Assembly: GCA_024180945.1 (NCBI GenBank)
Contig: JAKSGN010000012.1
Coordinates: forward strand, 248,001-312,000
Direction of reading: 5' to 3'
Origin: Macrophomina tecta
Lineage: Eukaryota > Ascomycota > Dothideomycetes > Botryosphaeriales > Botryosphaeriaceae
DNA: 64,000 nt
Below the pieces are notes generated by a model. The model searched no databases. It saw only the letters and a list, made by a program, of their open reading frames with translations, and was not told the origin of the DNA. Below are positions 10,999 through 21,066 of this stretch, piece after piece. The position numbers and the translations under genes are program-made. How positions within the stretch are numbered: the stretch's first letter is position 1; every line of letters starts with the position of its first letter.

Positions 10999-11883
10999 CT
11001 AGTCAAGCCGACTACGTAGTGTTGCTTTCGTTGCTGGTACAGCTGGCATTTTGGTCAGCTCCGGAATCGCCTCGCCAATGCCTAGCCGTCGCTGGATCCT
11101 TGCAAGATGTGTATGGCTTAGTTGGAAGGCTGAATCGTCATGAGTAAGAGTGACCTGTTCAAGCGCTGCTGAGAATGTCTCCGCGATGGACGGAATCGCA
11201 GGGTTGATCTGGGCTCCCCCGTTGACATCGATGACTTTCGAAAACACGAGAAAGACGGCCTCGAATACGTTTGGAAGCGAATGTGAAATCGCATTGCAGT
11301 CGCCCAGGAGGTTTATAAGAATCTCAGCGGTAAAAGAAAAGATCCTGATCGCCCTTTGGCCGGACAGACCATAGAGAGAGGTGAATATGTCGCCGAGTGG
11401 CTGCTCGAGGATTACCGACGACATGACGTCTGGGTGCGCCAGTGTTTGGAAAAAGGGCAGGTATTGGTTCATGAACCTGCGCATCTTCAGTCTCTCCGGG
11501 ACTGTTCCCAGTTCTTCATCAGCCAGCTCTTTGATACACAACAAGCCTCCGTCAGAAGCAAGTTCTGAAATCACGGCCTGGCGTATCTCAGGATCGATTC
11601 CGACGAGTTCGGAGCCCTTTTGGAAAAACTTTGAGAGTGCAGGACCAAACGGAGGAGTCTGTCCAACATTTTTCGGGATCTGAAATCTCCACTTGCGAAA
11701 GTCCGCTTCGGAAGTTGAGACAGGATGGTCTGCCGCGGGTTTTTGCCTGGAGAGCTGAGTTGATCCTCTTCCCGTCCTATCACTGCTAAGTGAATTTTGC
11801 AAGTCATGCGAAAACTTGCAGGTCTCCCCGAAACGGCAGCCTTCACTCCGTGTAACATAGCGACAAGCCCGTCGTTTCTCCAT
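10999..11883 (-). CDS. CCCH zinc-finger protein, probably N-terminal remnant of an NF-X1/ZNFX1-like helicase
   Basis: The 294-residue ORF opens with a canonical CCCH finger (C-x8-C-x5-C-x3-H, residues about 7-25, ending CKFSHD), an RNA-binding module. The remainder is helical. Large fungal NF-X1-type finger/SF1 helicase proteins, as I recall them, start with the same CCCH finger and a similar helical region ending in a RLGIG block before the helicase. Here the protein stops just after RRLGIGEAIPEL, and no helicase follows downstream, where a transposase and LTR sit. I therefore read it as a truncated gene, though a short stand-alone protein is possible. ZNFX1/Hrr1-type helicases act with RdRPs in small-RNA pathways, so the position next to an RdRP gene is notable. 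The start is the only plausible ATG. Confidence 0.7.
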   Translation of the reverse strand: MEKRRACRYVTRSEGCRFGETCKFSHDLQNSLSSDRTGRGSTQLSRQKPAADHPVSTSEADFRKWRFQIPKNVGQTPPFGPALSKFFQKGSELVGIDPEIRQAVISELASDGGLLCIKELADEELGTVPERLKMRRFMNQYLPFFQTLAHPDVMSSVILEQPLGDIFTSLYGLSGQRAIRIFSFTAEILINLLGDCNAISHSLPNVFEAVFLVFSKVIDVNGGAQINPAIPSIAETFSAALEQVTLTHDDSAFQLSHTHLARIQRRLGIGEAIPELTKMPAVPATKATLRSRLD

Positions 11884-13037
11884 AGTGTTACGGACCTACC
11901 TGTATATAGAGTTGTTGGGGCACGATCAGCCACCAGGCTGATCATTGCTGAACCTTTTGTCGACTGAGAGTCGACGGGAGGTTGGCCGAATGGTCTTACG
12001 CACCGGCTGAAACCCAACACGGTCGGATCCGTCGTAACACATAGGGGATGCTGCCCTGAGGAATTTCGGTTATGGTGCTGTTGAAATGGGAGTAAGGTAG
12101 GCTCAAGAATGAGAAGAGACACGAGTACGCTGCCACGAAGCAAAAACTCCCTGCGCCCCACGGATGTGCTTGTGTGTGCGTGTGAGCTGGTTGGAGGGGG
12201 GAGGGAAGGGAAGAGAGGGGGTTTGGGGGGGAGCGGGATTGCTGTGGCGTGAGTTGTTTCGACGACTGAAACAAGAGAAAAAGAAAATTTGCATAACGGT
12301 CAGACGGCTTTACGCGTCCCGTCATTCTTGTTGAATAAAGCGCGCCTTGGTTTCCGTCCTCAAGCTTTTTATCGAATCAAGGTCGACCACGATGACGGCG
12401 AAAGGGACCACTAAAAGCGCCATCTACTAGTTAGCACCATAAAGCAAGAAAAGGAAAAAAAAAAGCTTCATATGACAATCATTAGCATAATGACCTTGCC
12501 GGCGTCGATGTTTGTATATTCATTGGTCAGCCAAAGGTGGATAGCTTAAGTCCACAGTGTGGTAGCCTGCGGTAGTCAAACAACATAGTATTCATCACTC
12601 AGATGGATGGAAATCTCCTCCTCCGCTAGTATATCTCACAACGAAGACTTGCGACATCGCTCTTTGGCGTATTACGCTGTTTCTGCATCCCGGTGAAGGA
12701 AGAAGCAAGAAAGTAACCTCAGCCATTAAAGGCTATGCGAGCCATAGCACGCGTATAGGATCAACCGAAAGTTTAATCCTTTGAGATGGCAGATCATGGC
12801 ACCATCTGCGTCGTTTTCAACCTAGTATGATTCAAAGGTTGATAAAGCCAAATTCTCTGCTTTCGTTCCGATTCGTGAGTGCATAAATCCATGTAATGGG
12901 AGGGGAACCCTGCGTTAGGGCTCTGCGGTTGAATTGCCTTGATGGTAATCCCACATTTAACAGGGGGGAATGCGGTAACTTAGATGCGTTGTTATTCAAT
13001 TTAGGGCTTCGATTGAACGGGGACCTAAAGGTAGCTT
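11884..13037. other. Intergenic region
   Basis: I see no gene. A strongly purine-biased G-rich run lies at about 12192-12237, and an A-rich run at 12452-12464. The rest looks like unremarkable intergenic sequence. Confidence 0.5.
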
Positions 13038-14002
13038 AGTGAAACCCCGGACAGCGGCGCCCGATTGAAGTCCGTGGCACTTGCGGACGTTATGCGGGCT
13101 ATCTCTCGAGCGTGGGCCAAGGAACTTGATGGCATCAAGGAGGGGCGCTTTACTCGCACACTCGATAGAGCGCTATCACAAAACCACACTAGGAAGCTGT
13201 ACGACAAGCTTAACGCGGCGGAGGCGGCAGTGATTGCTTAGCTAAGGACTTCGAGATCAAGATTGAATAAGTCGCTCCACAAAATCAGAAGAGCGGATTC
13301 CCCACGGTGCGCGTGCGGACGCGGAGAAGAAACAGCTAAGCATTTTCTACTTAAGTGCACTCGCTTGTCTGAACAGCGTGCGGAGCTTCAGAGAGCGGTA
13401 AGAAAGAGATTCGGTGATATTTCGTATATGCTAGGTGGATGGTCAGGAACGAAGCGGCCGGACGGAACGTACCTCGACGGACTAGCGGAAAGATGGAAGG
13501 CTGACATAGCAACCGTCAAGGCGACGGCGGCGTTCGCGATTGCGACAGGACTGCGGGCAGTCATAGAGTGATGAAGCTGAGGAAGCCATCATGGAGCCTA
13601 GAGTCTAACCAGCTGCCACGCCGCTACAGGGACTGGCAGCACTTAGGAGAATATCCTAAAGATTGGCCAGACGTAGCTTAAAAAACCACGGCTCGTGTTG
13701 GCAGACTATCTCGCTTGCCTATTTTATTTTATTCCCTTTTCGTTTTTTTTTTTTTGTCCTTCACTTTTTTGCAATTTTCCTTCCTTTCTTTCTTTCTGTC
13801 TTTGCTCTACCTTCCTTCTCTACTAAAATGTGTGCCCGACGTAGCTTTCTTATGCTCTGGTTTTGTAGTGAGGGCTTTGAATGAACCTGGAAGCAGTGTA
13901 GGTAAACGTCTGCTCAGCGCTAGCTCTTCCCTATGGCCCGTGGAGGCCGACGGGGTGTATGAATCATCATCATCATCATCATCACCATCATCATCATCAT
14001 CC
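13038..14002 (+). mobile_element. 5'-truncated LINE copy, C-terminal ORF2 and 3' UTR
   Basis: From about 13038 the sequence follows the end of ORF2 of the full-length copy (from about 60697), then its 3' UTR with a T-rich stretch and the GGCCCGTGGAGGCCGACGGG block. It ends in an ATC/ACC-repeat tail at about 13966-14002. The reading frame is broken by TAG at about 13219, where the intact copy has CAG, a RIP-type change. Confidence 0.9.
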
Positions 14003-15051
14003 TGCTGTGCCGCAATGCTGCCTTCGGGGTCAAGCCCATCATCCACCTTACCTCATGCACCTGTCTCCTCATCTTTTCCTTCTCCTTCTCCTTTTCCTAC
14101 AATGTGCTGTGCCGCAGAGCTTTCTTCGAAATACTGGCTATCCCCCGCTTCACGTCGCGTTCCCCTCACCTCATCCCTTCGCTCTCATCCCCCCGTGCCA
14201 CAATGCTGCTCTTGAACTGACCATCATCCATCGCGCCTCACGTGCACGCCTCTGCGCTTACCATATTTTTTGCAGGCCTATGCTTCCTCCTTACAGATTT
14301 GTGCCCCTAACCAGAATGACCCCGGCAAGACCCCCGCCAGTGTGGAGACACAGTAGATGTGTTAAGAATATGCTCAGCTCAATAAAAGAAGAGTAAGGTA
14401 GATCGCATGGCTGCTCATGTGTATCTGACTTCCACTGAGACGGCACAATGGGCTTAAAACCCTCTCACCGTCAAGCCAAGAATCTATACATGCCTCTGCC
14501 TTCTCCATTCTCCTCCACACAAGCTAAATTGACTAAATCGGTTGTCTTCGAACCACCCTGATCCGTCCCCGAATCTCCGTTTCAATCTGCTCCGCTGTCA
14601 AGGCATGCACAGGAAAATGCTTTCTCCGTCCAAGTAACCAACCCCAACGAGATGCTGGCCGTCGTAAGGACATACGTAGTTCTTAATATCTACGTTCGTG
14701 TGGCCACCAGCTCTGCATGAGAAGTATATCCCGGTAACGACGGTCGAGACTCCGATCGAGTTGACAGAGTAGCCCTCAGAAGCTCTCAAAGGTTGTGATG
14801 GACGATCGGTGCGCATGAGAGGATGAGGACTGTGTTGATTGTTAACGAGTGTATCTAGCTATCAATATATAGAAAGGAGTGATAGTAGGCAACCGGCCTA
14901 GTGTAAGCAGTGGGAGGCAGTAATAGGCAGCAGTAGGCAACTATGCGCACAGACGCCCACATCTCGAAGAAGTTAACAGTATATGTCCTAAAAAAGGATT
15001 TATATAAAATCTTACATTTGCTGCTCGATATAAGTCTTTTTATCTCATCCC
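14003..15051. other. Intergenic region with imperfect repeats and one small ORF
   Basis: The stretch 14000-14280 is C/T-rich and repeats variants of GTGCCGCAATGCTG several times. A reverse-strand ATG ORF of 72 residues (14598-14816) has four Cys and no recognisable domain. I do not call it a gene with confidence. Nothing else is seen. Confidence 0.35.
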
Positions 15052-15303
15052 TCAAAGGGTAGGTGTCAGCAGAACTGCAGCACAGGCAGCTTGACACGAC
15101 CCAAATGCTGTGTTGCAGGCTACTATTGAAGCCGGAGCGGTCGCTCCCAATATGGCGCCCCATGTGAAACCTGCGGCCGCATAACAGGCAGTTACAACGC
15201 CAGCGCATCCCGCCTGGCATATGCCATATGCAGCTGGACCCGCATTTGCAAAGCTCTGGAGCATAAGAACTCCACCGATGAATTTCTGACGTGATGGTCG
15301 CAT
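15052..15303 (-). CDS. Small Cys-rich secreted protein, 'zygote-specific'-like family
   Basis: The 83-residue ORF has a hydrophobic N-terminus (about residues 9-21, ending in Ala), which looks like a signal peptide. A compact Ala/Gly/Cys-rich mature part follows, GPAAYGICQAGC..ACYAAAG..ACNTAFGSCQAAC. The pattern of repeated CxxxC and ACxxA motifs is one I recognise from short fungal proteins annotated as zygote-specific-like, whose function is unknown. It probably forms paired disulfides and is secreted. A single exon and the short length fit the family. It stands alone between transposon fragments. Confidence 0.7.
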   Translation of the reverse strand: MRPSRQKFIGGVLMLQSFANAGPAAYGICQAGCAGVVTACYAAAGFTWGAILGATAPASIVACNTAFGSCQAACAAVLLTPTL

Positions 15304-16571
15304 TGTGTCTAATGATTATTGTTAAAACAAATGTTAGGCAGCAGTATAGAATTGCACAAACCTACGTCTTCGTGCAATTTACAGGTTTGCAGAGACTTTG
15401 AGAGTTGAAGGGAGAGACCGGCATCTGCACGCAGAAGGTTAATATATCTACCCGTCAATTGTTGTTTGACATCATGGTGATGTAAAGGTGAGTAGGCTGT
15501 GCACGTTGCGGGGTTTCAAGTTGTTACCACGGGATGTAAGTGTAGACTTGTAGCGAGGTGTACGTGCTTATAGAGTATGTAAAGGGACCCATGGTATGAC
15601 ATACTCTACCAGTTAGTATTGTGCAACATTATTTAGAATGCGGTATTCTCATGTGAGAATGCACTCGGGCAAATCACTTCCACACTAGCTCAGCTATTCC
15701 ACTTGTCAAGCACTTGAACTTCGGGCCCTATCTACGAGCTCTCAATCGACTAAGTCAATGCTAATGGTGCAAAAACATAGTCTGGCTGTTTAAGCGTGGT
15801 ATAAGAAGACTATTTCGCTCCATGCACATCCGGTATGACACCTAAAATTTATAAATGAATATGCGCGTGTCCAATAACCAAGAGCGTAGGAGAAGAGGCG
15901 CTAGTCTCAAAAGGCTTAGTGCTTGATAGATCAGCACGAGTAGCGCCGACTGAAAATTCTTAGGCAGAGCATCCTTTGTGTGCAGTATGATTTGCTTTGG
16001 GAACTTAGCGCATCATGCAGGCTGCAAGGTCGTCGATTGAGAGCAGGCGGAGGTTCACGGCCGAGCCGCCAAATTTTTTCCAAAGTGACGAGGACTCTCG
16101 ACTCAAAGCAGTCAAGAATAAAGACTTTGGTAACTAGGTAAGATTGCCATGTTTCATCCGCCAGCTGCCAGTGTATTCCATCGACTTAATCTACATCGAA
16201 AGGAGAAGGCGTTGTCCGATTGAATATCTTTCTCACTAGCGTGGCAATCAGCTGTAGCATGGGCTAGACCACACAGACGTGGTTGCGTGCATGCGTGCTG
16301 ACAAGTGTTACCGAGCGTGCTGGGCCCCATGCGCTCTAGAATGCACTTTAACAAGGGTGCTTCATGCATGCAGGTGTCTGGGCATTCAATTTACGGTTCG
16401 GGCTTATGACACTACAAAGCAACTTGCTACAAGTGGTTGCAGCCGGCTCAAATCTCGATTTCTGATGGAAAATGAGCTCAATCACCTCCGTTATGCTATT
16501 GGATAAGCCTATTAGCTTAGTCATTAATTCTGAGTCGCCTCGGGGCTTCACACCAGAGGCTCTAGGAGAAC
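15304..16571. other. Intergenic region
   Basis: No supportable gene or RNA. Several short ORFs without domains occur. The final bases (16559-16571) form the left copy of the 13-bp target duplication of the next feature. Confidence 0.5.
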
Positions 16572-16615
16572 TATGGCCCGTGGAGGCCGACGGGGTGTAC
16601 GAATCATCATCATCA
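16572..16615 (+). mobile_element. 44-bp LINE tail insertion with 13-bp target-site duplication
   Basis: The insert consists only of the last bases of the LINE 3' UTR (TATGGCCCGTGGAGG.. and GGGGTGTACGAATC) and a short ATC tail. It lies between two perfect copies of GCTCTAGGAGAAC at 16559-16571 and 16616-16628. This is a real integration event of an almost completely 5'-truncated transcript. Confidence 0.93.
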
Positions 16616-16949
16616 GCTCTAGGAGAACCAAGCAATCAAGTCACTCATTCATCAATTTTGGCCGATCAAGCGCAAATTCCATCAAAAACCTATGTCGAGA
16701 GCCCGTCTTACTGGATATTTTGACGGAAGTAGCACGAGGAATTAATTTCACAGGCAAATCACAGACTATGACGCTTACACTACGTAATATGGCCTATGAT
16801 ATGACCTGAGCAAAGTCGGTGAGTCGTATAGCGGAACTCGGAAAAGATAGTATTAAACGATTATCGTTGTGTGAAGATGCCGCCCTTCGTTGAATTATGT
16901 TAATAATACTAAATACCCACGTAGCTGAATAACAACCTGTTCTTTCAAT

Positions 16950-17394
16950 TGTTACGGCGCAGCCTACACAGAACCTGGGTAAGAAGGATAAGAAGGACAA
17001 GCGGGGCGCTTACGCGCCCGCGAGGAAGATCCACTGGCGGGAAGTCACGTGACTCCCGGTTCAACTGTTCAAAGCCTTGGCACTCTGAACTCTTGAACTC
17101 GCGAAGTTCAGACGTTCAACCGCTTGGCAGAATGAACCCACGAACTATCAGATTGTATACACTCTCCTACTAGTATATAACCCACACTCCTTAGATAGCT
17201 TTGAGCTTCGTGGTCAACTTCCACAATAGAATTTGGACTCTATTGGTAACACGGCCTTCGCACGCAGTGCTCAGTCTCGTCACGTGTTCGACTTGCTCTC
17301 ACCCTCTTCTTGTACCCACTCAAGGAAACCCCCTCGACAGGTTTTCTCCCTCTTTGGTGTTTGGATCCTTAGAGGCAGAGGCCCGCTCGTTACA
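16950..17394 (+). mobile_element. Solo LTR, Ty3/Gypsy-type
   Basis: The 445-bp unit starts TGTTACGGCGCAGCC and ends GCTCGTTACA, with a GTCACGTGACTC block inside. These features are typical of fungal Gypsy LTRs. Flanks TCAAT and TCTAT differ at one base, so they may be a decayed 5-bp target duplication. A related LTR start occurs at 55847. Confidence 0.75.
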
Positions 17395-17416
17395 TCTATA
17401 AGGCAGTGAAGGTTTG

Positions 17417-17617
17417 TGTTGAACAGTGAGGAATTGAGGTCCACTGCTGCCTCATTGAACTATGCTGAAGCTACTGATTATATACACGAATGAGGGCCAT
17501 GAGTGCTCAGGTGCTGGTGTTTCAGTGATGAGGTGATTCTGAAGGATCTGAAACTGTGGCTGTAAAAAGCAAACAATAACGGCAGGCAAGAACGGCAAAT
17601 GGTGATGATGGTTGACA
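17417..17617 (+). mobile_element. Copia-type solo LTR with perfect target duplication
   Basis: This 201-bp LTR starts TGTTGAACAGTGAGG and ends GATGGTTGACA. It is flanked by perfect 5-bp repeats GTTTG at 17412-17416 and 17618-17622. It therefore arose by LTR-LTR recombination of a once complete Copia element. It is only 22 bp from the preceding Gypsy LTR. Confidence 0.92.
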
Positions 17618-18130
17618 GTTTGTAACGAATGTGAACCGCATAAGTACTTATATGCAGGGAGTAATGCAGAGACTATAAGGGTCGTATTTGATAAGCATAA
17701 GCAAACAAAACAATGATGATAACTAGTAACATTAGGCGATGCTGGTTGACAGATAACGTTAGATGTACTTTATAATAATCTAAACAACTTAGATTTGCAA
17801 CCAGGGTTTACTGTATTGTCTTTTCCGTTTCGGCGGGTATTGTCGAGAAGGAAGTCTTTAATTACGTTGTGTTCGAATATAAAGCGATAATATTAAATGT
17901 GGAGCGAGTAATTGCAGTGAATAACCCGTTTGAGACGTCGCGTCTTCAAGAGAGTGGACGCGTTTTGTTAGTGGTGCTGATGCGCTCGCTTATCCAACAC
18001 GTTATATTCCAGACATACTTCTAATAATAGACCTATCGATTGTTAATTTCTTATAGTCAGCGGTCCAAAAACATCCTCATATAATGTAACATTGACGCCT
18101 AATGAATCCGCATCCGGAGCTAAGAACAGT
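17618..18130. other. Intergenic region
   Basis: AT-rich, with no gene seen. It holds the 3' flank of the kinase-HAD-phosphoribosyltransferase gene. Confidence 0.5.
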
Positions 18131-20242
18131 TCATAGCAGATGTGTGGTGTTGAAGAGACGATTGCCAGTATCAGTGCTGCCGCTACCAGTAAACTTAGTG
18201 TCAGAACGCCGAAGTGCAACAAGACTGATGTTTATATAACCAGCGAGCGTCTTATAGAGTGCGCCGCTCGGAGAAGTGCACTGCGCCTGGACCACGCCAG
18301 CTACAACGACGATGCGAATGTTCGAGTCGAGCCTGCGAATCGCTTGCACAAATTCGAGAATTGTCTTGCCGCTGTTGATGACCGAATCCACCAGTAAGAC
18401 TTGGCGTTGTCCTTGTAAGTGATGGAGCTTGATGTTATCCGGAACGCTGGCATGGACGAACATAGCCAGCGGGAACACCTCGTTGACACCACTTGCCATT
18501 GGTTCCCCGGCTCGCATGAGCGCCACGATTGTGGTCTGTGGCTCATGCAGAAGTCGATAACCGGTGGTGGTATGGCCCAGGACGTGCGAAATCCGACACT
18601 CTTCGACACCGATCACGCTGGTCAAAAATTCGGTCGCCAGATACGCTCCAGCGCGATGATGTGCTTGCCTCAGAGCAGGACCAGCAATGGCTGAATCTCG
18701 CATAGGCGTCGCGAGCAATCTTGCCGCATTCTTGTCAGTTGCAAGAAAGATTCGAAAGCCAGTAGATTGATTGTGGCGGTAGAGGATGGAGCTGATAAGA
18801 TCGGCTTCAGTGAACTGAACCAGGGGAAGTGTTGAAACATCAAGCCGTGGCGATACACTACTGGGTAGCAGAACTTGGCGAGCTCGAAGACCGCCTTGAT
18901 TGATGGCAACGGATAGCGCATCGTCCATGCTCTTGCTCCTGGAGCTCTCGTCACCCACCACGACAACCGCTTGATTTGCTTTCTTCAACATCTCCAAGTC
19001 CAGTGGACTGTCTCCAAATGCCCAAACATGCATCTGGTGCACGTTCTGTAGACGGGCAACGATAGCAGCTTTGACTGCTGCGGTGACCACAAGTCCGTCT
19101 GCAACACGTCCTCCAGCGATAACTTTAACTGTGCCTGAGAGTCCTTCTCTTTCCAGCACTTTCTCCCAAACACGAAGAAGACCGCAGCTGACGACGACAA
19201 CACCAACATGTTTTTTTTGTGCTACCAGCTGCAACAGAGATACGAATTCTGGGTATATAGTGACCCCTGACGCCACGTGTTGACAGAGCGTTTCGTATTC
19301 TTCGTGGTCGACGGCTTCTTCGTACAGCAATGCGGCTTGCCGGAAGGCATCATATGAGTAGCCCAATGGACTGCTGAACAGAGACTTCAATGGAGAATCT
19401 TTGCCCGCCCATTGCCGAGACTCGCAAAGTTTGTTCCAGAACAATGCACCAGTATCCTCCGCGGCCAACGTTCGATCGGCGTCAATGACCAGAATCGTCT
19501 CCAAATGGTCTTGGTGAGGGGCTATAATCTCGTCCAGCCTGTTCTCGGCGCGAGATAAGTTGTACTTTTCCGTGTGGAGATGGAAATCTTGAAGCAGGGT
19601 GGAAACTTTACCCGGCAAAGACGGATGTGGGGCGAGAAGCGAAAACAGAATGCCGTGGTCTCGGCAGAGCAGGCGTAGCTGAGCCTTTTCGGCCTGCTGC
19701 CATTTGATCAGATGAGCTGTCGTTGCGGATGGACGCGTTCGTTCCGCATCGTCTCGATGGCGTTGCTCGATGACCGCAGCAGGGACATCCAAGTAGAGAA
19801 TGTGCGTAAACGTGGCCAGGTCGTCCGAGGTGTAGACCATCTGCCCTTTCTCCTCTTCTTCTGGCCAGAGTATGAGGTGCCCCGTGACGACCGCAGACTT
19901 GCCGCTAGTGGTACATCTTTTCCCGATAGTGTCAATAGCAAGCTGCCGCCAACGTGTCTTGTGCTGTTCGCCCAACTTCTGGAAGGCTTCAAGGCCGCCC
20001 GGAACAAGAGTCGCAATCATCTCAGACCCTTCGAAAAATGAGAAGTGCTCATCGCCCAGTTCATGCTTCAGCTGGTTCAGCATAAACGTCTTCCCGGACC
20101 CAGGGATTCCGTAGATGCCAATGACTTTTGCTTTGCCGCTGGCAGAAGGGTCATGTCCAAGGCTGAACGGTTGGTTCGAGCAGTGGTCTACTGTCAAGCT
20201 AGGCTTGGTGCCTAATACGTTTTTTCCATGTTGAGGCATCAT
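18131..20242 (-). CDS. Three-domain protein: P-loop kinase, HAD phosphatase, uracil-type phosphoribosyltransferase
   Basis: The ORF is open from 20275, but that codon is TTG. The first ATG is at 20242, giving 703 residues. Domain 1 (about residues 38-220) is a P-loop NTPase/kinase with GIPGSGKT at about 45-52. Domain 2 (about 250-460) is HAD-like, with DADRT as motif I, SCGLL as motif II and FGDSPLDLEML as the metal-binding motif. Domain 3 (about 480-703) is PRTase-like, with the PRPP-binding loop VLLVDSVINSGKT, and resembles the UPRTase family. Such fusions occur in fungi, but I know of no assigned function. The domain set suggests salvage or processing of a nucleotide: phosphorylation, dephosphorylation and PRPP transfer. 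There are no introns and no targeting signal. All three active sites look intact. The HAD motif has DAD rather than the common DxDGT. Confidence 0.85.
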   Translation of the reverse strand: MMPQHGKNVLGTKPSLTVDHCSNQPFSLGHDPSASGKAKVIGIYGIPGSGKTFMLNQLKHELGDEHFSFFEGSEMIATLVPGGLEAFQKLGEQHKTRWRQLAIDTIGKRCTTSGKSAVVTGHLILWPEEEEKGQMVYTSDDLATFTHILYLDVPAAVIEQRHRDDAERTRPSATTAHLIKWQQAEKAQLRLLCRDHGILFSLLAPHPSLPGKVSTLLQDFHLHTEKYNLSRAENRLDEIIAPHQDHLETILVIDADRTLAAEDTGALFWNKLCESRQWAGKDSPLKSLFSSPLGYSYDAFRQAALLYEEAVDHEEYETLCQHVASGVTIYPEFVSLLQLVAQKKHVGVVVVSCGLLRVWEKVLEREGLSGTVKVIAGGRVADGLVVTAAVKAAIVARLQNVHQMHVWAFGDSPLDLEMLKKANQAVVVVGDESSRSKSMDDALSVAINQGGLRARQVLLPSSVSPRLDVSTLPLVQFTEADLISSILYRHNQSTGFRIFLATDKNAARLLATPMRDSAIAGPALRQAHHRAGAYLATEFLTSVIGVEECRISHVLGHTTTGYRLLHEPQTTIVALMRAGEPMASGVNEVFPLAMFVHASVPDNIKLHHLQGQRQVLLVDSVINSGKTILEFVQAIRRLDSNIRIVVVAGVVQAQCTSPSGALYKTLAGYINISLVALRRSDTKFTGSGSTDTGNRLFNTTHLL

Positions 20243-20604
20243 AACGGTCACCTGCGTCCTCGAGAGGGGTTGCAAAAAGAATAATCGCAGATGATGAGAC
20301 TGTGGAGGACGATTTTGAGGAGTTCAGGAAACTGATATGAAGATTGGTTAGCAGAGTCGCCAAATGGCACCTACTTATCTATTTTCCAGTCAGTTACCTT
20401 GACTGTATTCACTTGACTCTATTGAATAACTTACACGAGCTTTGCGCCTCCGTACAATAATGTCTGGATTGGACCATGTTCACGTCCTCATCCCTCCAGT
20501 CTCTTAGGTCAGCAATCATCCACCTATCCCACAGTCCACAACATAGTGCTCTGGTTCTGTGGTACAACCAGAATAGCCCCGCAGCTTATTGCCAGGAGCA
20601 ACCT
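20243..20604. other. Intergenic region
   Basis: Probable promoter of the gene to the left and 3' flank of the gene to the right. Both genes are on the reverse strand. No further feature is seen. Confidence 0.4.
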
Positions 20605-21066
20605 CTATGGTAAAAGAGGCCAAAGTCGTCGCAGCTTGCCACCGACGCGCTTGAATGCGACCGGGTCGATCTGGTGGCGAGAAGCAACCTCTTCAAGCTT
20701 ACGATCTTTGCTGGGGTTCACGACCTCACGCACCGATTCGTAATAAGGTGCATGACAGAGCAACGCAGCCACCCGATAGAATTGCCAGCGTAATGTGTAT
20801 TTTGCTAGCATATACACGTATACGGGCGCATGGCGCGGGGTAGCAAAAGGCGGCAGCCTCCGCACCGGAAACCCATCGTGCTGGGCTCGACTGATCGAAA
20901 AGAAGACGTCTGATGTCTCGCCAAGCCTCTGCCAGCGTGTTGTTGCAGCGTTGCGTTCCCGAAGCTCCTCCCGGAGTCGATCCCGATACCACGATGGTGG
21001 CGATTGTCGTGGAAGGCCCAGCATCTCATGCCATCGACGTAGAAACCCGTAAGCTGTAGGTCGCAT
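20605..21066 (-). CDS. Conserved fungal protein of unknown function
   Basis: The 153-residue ORF starts at an ATG and is rich in Arg, Trp and Tyr (LRRWHEMLGLPRQSP, SETSDVFFSISRA-like core, REVVNPSKDRKLEEVA). I recognise this arrangement as a lineage-conserved Sordariomycete hypothetical protein, but no function is known to me. The C-terminus contains a possible helix-turn segment (EEVASRHQIDPVAFKRV). It is basic overall, with no membrane segment. A mitochondrial or nucleic-acid role is conceivable but unsupported. Confidence 0.65.
   Translation of the reverse strand: MRPTAYGFLRRWHEMLGLPRQSPPSWYRDRLREELRERNAATTRWQRLGETSDVFFSISRAQHDGFPVRRLPPFATPRHAPVYVYMLAKYTLRWQFYRVAALLCHAPYYESVREVVNPSKDRKLEEVASRHQIDPVAFKRVGGKLRRLWPLLP

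Noticed and set aside
13959..14396. ORF with a long His run
   Set aside because: The His codons are the CAT repeats of the LINE tail; the rest has no coding features.
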